Shown here one piece after another: positions 5,431 to 8,578 of a stretch of 8,578 nt of DNA. The DNA is taken from contig PFDH01000010.1 in NCBI GenBank assembly GCA_002772705.1, forward strand, positions 1,161 to 9,738, written 5' to 3'. Source of the stretch: Candidatus Pacebacteria bacterium CG10_big_fil_rev_8_21_14_0_10_44_11. Its GTDB lineage: Bacteria; Patescibacteriota; Microgenomatia; UBA1400; PJMF01. Positions within the stretch are counted from its first letter, which is position 1, and each line of letters opens with the position of its first letter. The translations under genes and the position numbers were made by a program. The notes under the pieces were generated by a model, which had not been told where the DNA came from, ran no database searches, and saw nothing but the letters and a program-made list of their open reading frames with translations.

Positions 5431-8274
5431 ATGGCCGCGATCAAAACCGTGAAATCTTTACCCAAGCAAGCAAACTTTCCTGAGCTTGAGCAAAAAGTGA
5501 TGGTTTTTTGGCGCGATCAGCAAATATTCAAGCAGTCAGTTGACCAACGACCAGCAGACAAGCAGTATGCTTTCTATGATGGACCGCCATTTGCTACAGG
5601 GATGCCGCATTATGGACATCTATTGGGTTCAACTAGTAAAGATGTCATTCCCCGCTACTGGACGATGAAAGGCTATCGGGTTGAACGGGTCTGGGGTTGG
5701 GACTGCCACGGCTTGCCAATCGAGAACATGATCGAAAAGAAACTTAAAATTCAGGGTGGCAAAAAAGGGATTGAACAGCTGGGGATCGATACGTTTAATG
5801 CCGCTTGCCATTCAGAAGTGTTACGTCTAGACAAAGAGTGGGAAAAAATCATTGAACGGCTCGGACGCTGGGTTGATTTTGAGCATAACTACAAAACTAT
5901 GGATCTGAGTTATATGGAGTCAGTCTGGTGGGGCTTTAAACAACTAGCAGAGAAAAATTTGATTTATGAAGGCAGAAAAGTGGTCTTATACTGCCCACGC
6001 TGCGCCACTCCACTCTCAAATTTTGAGATTGCCATGGACAACAGTTATCAAAACGTTGAAGATAACTCAGTCTACGTCAAGTTCAAACTCACTGGCTCAG
6101 CCAACCAATACTTTTTGGCCTGGACAACCACTCCTTGGACTTTACCAGGCAATGTCGGCTTGGCGGTCAAACCAGATGCTGAATACATCTTGGTTCAAGC
6201 AGCTGACAGCAATCAATACTGGCTGGCTAAGGATTTGCTGACAACAATGTTTACAGGTAAATTACCAGCTGTCTTGAAAACTGTGAAGGGCAACGCGCTG
6301 GTTGGTCAACACTATCAGCCTTTGTTTGAGTACGTCAAAAGTGACAAACCTTCGGCCTGGAGTGTGTTACCTGCTGAGTTCGTCAGTTTGGCCGAGGGGA
6401 CAGGGATTGTCCATACCGCTGCAATTTTTGGTGAAGACGACTATGCCTTGGCGCAACAACACGATCTTCCTTTGGTACCAACGTTAGACGACAATGGCCT
6501 GTTCCTGCCTTTTGTTAGCCTGGTGGCGGGACAGTTTTACAAAAAAGCCGAAGAGCCAATTTTGGCTGATCTGACAGCACGACAGCTGGTGTACAGACAA
6601 GAAAAGACCACTCACTCATATCCTTTCTGTTACCGTTGTGGCACCCCTTTGTACTACAACGCAGTGCCTGCCTGGTTCATTGATGTTCAACAACTAAAAC
6701 CAGCTTTGCTAGCTGAAAATGAAAAAATGAACTGGTTCCCCGCCCATTTAAAGCATGGCCGGTTTGGCAAAGGGATTGAGACGGCACCAGATTGGAATAT
6801 TTCTCGTAGTCGCTACTGGGGAACACCGATGCCGGTATGGGCAGCCACTCAAACTGATGGCCAACCACCACTTCGTCGGATCATTGGCTCTTTAGAAGAA
6901 TTAAAACAATGGGCAGTTGATCCGTCCGCAGTAGACAAGTTGACCGACATTCACCGGGAATTTCTAGATCAGCTGGAAGTCTGGGTTGATGACGCCAAAA
7001 CAATTAAAGGCAGGCGAATTCCAGAGGTATTTGACTGCTGGGTCGAGTCAGGTTCAATGCCGTACGCCTCCAAGCATTATCCGTTTGAAAACAAATCAGC
7101 CTTTGAGACCACTTATCCGGCTCAATTTGTGAGTGAGTACATTGCCCAAACCCGAGCCTGGTTCTACACCATGCACGTGGTTAGCGTTGGCATTTTTGGC
7201 AAGTTGGCAGTGCAGAATACACTAACCACCGGCACGGTCTTGGCCGAAGACGGCACTAAGATGAGTAAATCTAAAAATAACTTCCCTGACCCAATGGTCG
7301 TAATTGATAAATATGGTGCCGACAGTTTGCGGCTTTATCTAATGAGTTCGCCAGTGATGCGGGCGGAAAATCTCAATTTTAACGAGCAAGACGTGGCTGA
7401 GATCAGGAAAAAGGTATTTTTAATCTGGTGGAATTGCTTGGTTTTTTACAAGCTTTACGCGGGCGAGACCAGTCTGGATCTAAATAAAACGCCAACTCCC
7501 TTCACAGTGATGGATCGCTGGATTCAAAGCAAGTTGCATTCACTGATTAAAGCAGTAACTGAAAGCATGGATGGTTACGACGTGCTCAGGGCTTCTCGAC
7601 TATCAATGGAGTTTGTGACTGATTTATCAACTTGGTACCTTCGCCGCAGCCGGGATCAGCTCAAAGAGAGTAGTGACGATCAGCATTCTGTACATCTATT
7701 TGGCACAGTTTTGGTTAGATTGGCTCAGTTGATGGCACCATTTACCCCGTTTTTCTCAGAGGTGGTTTATCAAGCCGTGGTCGATCAAGTTGGTAGCGTC
7801 CATTTGACTGACTGGCCTGAGTTTGACGCCACTCAAATTGATGTCAAGCTAGAACAAGCAATGACCGAAATTAGAAAAGTAGTTGAGCGTGCTCACGCTG
7901 CCCGGATCGAAGCCGGGATTAAAGTCCGCCAACCGCTGGCTCAAATCCACGTCAGCTCTGCTCAACCAGAACCAAGCGCCGAGTTGGTTAAAGTTTTGCT
8001 GGACGAAGTCAACGTCAAAGCTGTGGCTTGGCAATCAAGCAGTGAGTTATCTGTTTCTCTTGAGACTTCCCTAACACCAGCCCTCAAAGCCGAAGGTGAA
8101 GCCAGAGAATTGATTAGAACGATTCAAAAACTGAGAAAACAAACAGGTCTGAAGGTGACACAAAGTGCCACTGCCACCGTCACCAGCATTCCTCAGGATT
8201 GGCAAACAAAGATCGAGCAAAAAACTCACACCAAGCTTAAACTTGGTGACCAACTTGCACTCGAGGTCAACTAG
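5431..8274 (+). CDS. ileS: isoleucyl-tRNA synthetase, type 2 (archaeal/eukaryotic-like)
   Basis: This class I synthetase charges tRNA-Ile with isoleucine in the cytoplasm. The 947-residue protein shows DGPPFATGMPHYGH (50-63, the HIGH motif as HYGH), GWDCHGLP (89-96), a zinc-ribbon pair CPRC (188-191) and CYRC (400-403), and KMSKS (610-614). The CP1 editing domain carries WTTTPWTLPGN (231-241) and GTGIVHTAAIFGEDD (323-337). The anticodon-binding helical domain follows from about 690. The tail EARELIRTIQKLRKQTGLKV (890-909) replaces the C-terminal zinc finger of type 1 bacterial enzymes. HYGH, TPLSNFEIA and this tail point to type 2 IleRS, the form associated with natural mupirocin tolerance. 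The usual HTAP of the editing domain reads HTAA. The T-box leader upstream confirms isoleucine rather than valine or leucine specificity. No strong Shine-Dalgarno is present (AGAAAG at 5420-5425). Confidence 0.96.
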   Translation: MAAIKTVKSLPKQANFPELEQKVMVFWRDQQIFKQSVDQRPADKQYAFYDGPPFATGMPHYGHLLGSTSKDVIPRYWTMKGYRVERVWGWDCHGLPIENMIEKKLKIQGGKKGIEQLGIDTFNAACHSEVLRLDKEWEKIIERLGRWVDFEHNYKTMDLSYMESVWWGFKQLAEKNLIYEGRKVVLYCPRCATPLSNFEIAMDNSYQNVEDNSVYVKFKLTGSANQYFLAWTTTPWTLPGNVGLAVKPDAEYILVQAADSNQYWLAKDLLTTMFTGKLPAVLKTVKGNALVGQHYQPLFEYVKSDKPSAWSVLPAEFVSLAEGTGIVHTAAIFGEDDYALAQQHDLPLVPTLDDNGLFLPFVSLVAGQFYKKAEEPILADLTARQLVYRQEKTTHSYPFCYRCGTPLYYNAVPAWFIDVQQLKPALLAENEKMNWFPAHLKHGRFGKGIETAPDWNISRSRYWGTPMPVWAATQTDGQPPLRRIIGSLEELKQWAVDPSAVDKLTDIHREFLDQLEVWVDDAKTIKGRRIPEVFDCWVESGSMPYASKHYPFENKSAFETTYPAQFVSEYIAQTRAWFYTMHVVSVGIFGKLAVQNTLTTGTVLAEDGTKMSKSKNNFPDPMVVIDKYGADSLRLYLMSSPVMRAENLNFNEQDVAEIRKKVFLIWWNCLVFYKLYAGETSLDLNKTPTPFTVMDRWIQSKLHSLIKAVTESMDGYDVLRASRLSMEFVTDLSTWYLRRSRDQLKESSDDQHSVHLFGTVLVRLAQLMAPFTPFFSEVVYQAVVDQVGSVHLTDWPEFDATQIDVKLEQAMTEIRKVVERAHAARIEAGIKVRQPLAQIHVSSAQPEPSAELVKVLLDEVNVKAVAWQSSSELSVSLETSLTPALKAEGEARELIRTIQKLRKQTGLKVTQSATATVTSIPQDWQTKIEQKTHTKLKLGDQLALEVN

Positions 8275-8291
8275 CTTTTACTTGGCCCTTC

Positions 8292-8300
8292 TGCTATACA
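8292..8300 (+). promoter_or_regulatory. possible extended -10 element upstream of the SEDS gene
   Basis: TGCTATACA reads as TG-n-TATACA in the 32-base gap after ileS. Transcription would start about 7 bases downstream, at the GTG start codon (8307), implying a leaderless mRNA. No convincing -35 is seen, and readthrough from ileS is an alternative. Confidence 0.3.
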
Positions 8301-8306
8301 AAGAGA

Positions 8307-8578
8307 GTGAGAATCTGGATTTTGCCAGCTTTGTTTGTGTTGTTTGCGCTTTTAAGCGTCATTACTCTCAGTAGTATTGCCCCTAACTTGGCTAGCAAAC
8401 AATTGTTGTTTTTTATTATCAGCGGACTGTTGTTTGTTGCCGCCAGTTACTATCCCTTTAGTCAGTACCTGAGACTCAGTCGAGGCAGTTATATCTTTGC
8501 CTGCCTGTTTTTGCTGATACCTGTGGTTTTTTCGCTCTCTACGCGTAACACCGCCCGCTGGATTCCAGTTGGCGACTG
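8307..8578 (+). CDS. FtsW/RodA-family (SEDS) protein, N-terminal part, probably RodA (runs off the right edge)
   Basis: The 90 visible codons begin at GTG and stay open to the window end. Residues 2-24, 32-51 and 61-77 are hydrophobic and fit the first transmembrane helices of a SEDS protein. They are joined by a short loop with KQLLFF and followed by STRNTARWIPVGD, which matches the family's GARRWIxLG motif before QPSE. SEDS proteins polymerise lipid II, the product of MurG upstream. Since ftsW already lies at the left end, this second copy may be the elongation enzyme RodA, but the fragment cannot separate the two. GTG was chosen because no in-frame ATG occurs near and the helix begins right after it; AAAGAGA immediately upstream sits too close to be a normal Shine-Dalgarno. 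Confidence 0.8.
   Translation, partial: MRIWILPALFVLFALLSVITLSSIAPNLASKQLLFFIISGLLFVAASYYPFSQYLRLSRGSYIFACLFLLIPVVFSLSTRNTARWIPVGD

Noticed and set aside
8229..8248. Hairpin CACCAAG/CTTGGTG near the end of ileS as a terminator
   Set aside because: It is inside the coding sequence, 24 bases before the stop, and has no T-run behind it.
8165..8374. Plus-strand 69-codon frame across the end of ileS and the start of the next gene
   Set aside because: It overlaps two better-supported genes in a different frame and its product shows no family features.

Overview
The window is a bacterial division and wall (dcw) cluster that runs into an isoleucyl-tRNA synthetase gene. Every full gene lies on the + strand. 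In order: the 3' end of ftsW, murG, ftsQ (divIB-like), ftsA, ftsZ, a 413-base non-coding stretch, ileS, and the 5' end of a second FtsW/RodA-family (SEDS) gene. murC, murB and ddl, which often sit in such clusters, are absent between ftsW and ftsZ. The compact cluster, the shortened MurG glycine loop (ITGGHLTPALA), the archaeal/eukaryotic-like IleRS and the lack of strong Shine-Dalgarno sequences together suggest Candidate Phyla Radiation (Patescibacteria), perhaps Microgenomates. That placement is inference from protein style, not a computed phylogeny.

Bases 1-3622 are tightly packed. ftsW and murG overlap in an ATGA, murG and ftsQ overlap by 17 bases, and ftsQ and ftsA are separated by 22 bases. 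A SEDS glycosyltransferase (FtsW), the lipid II synthase (MurG), a bitopic divisome protein (FtsQ), the membrane-anchored actin-like FtsA and the FtsZ tubulin are encoded in the order in which wall precursor supply and division-ring assembly are often arranged. Between ftsA and ftsZ (99 bases) there is a perfect 10-bp inverted repeat followed by an extended -10 promoter candidate.

The 413 bases between ftsZ and ileS hold the most informative non-coding element: a T-box leader. It has a TTGACA promoter, a compact 5' hairpin region with AUC in an apical loop, a possible pseudoknot ending in CCGTAA, a stem III, the T-box core AGAGGTGGTACCG, and an 11-bp terminator with seven T residues whose 5' arm overlaps the antiterminator. 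The implied logic is that uncharged tRNA-Ile lets transcription continue into ileS. The leader is much shorter than classical T-boxes and may have an ultrashort Stem I. Direct repeats sit at the promoter, and a palindrome/hairpin lies just before the ileS start.

IleS carries HYGH and KMSKS motifs and resembles type 2 IleRS. The gene that follows starts with GTG only 32 bases after the ileS stop, with a -10-like element placed so that its transcript could be leaderless. No mobile element, CRISPR array, tRNA or rRNA gene was seen.
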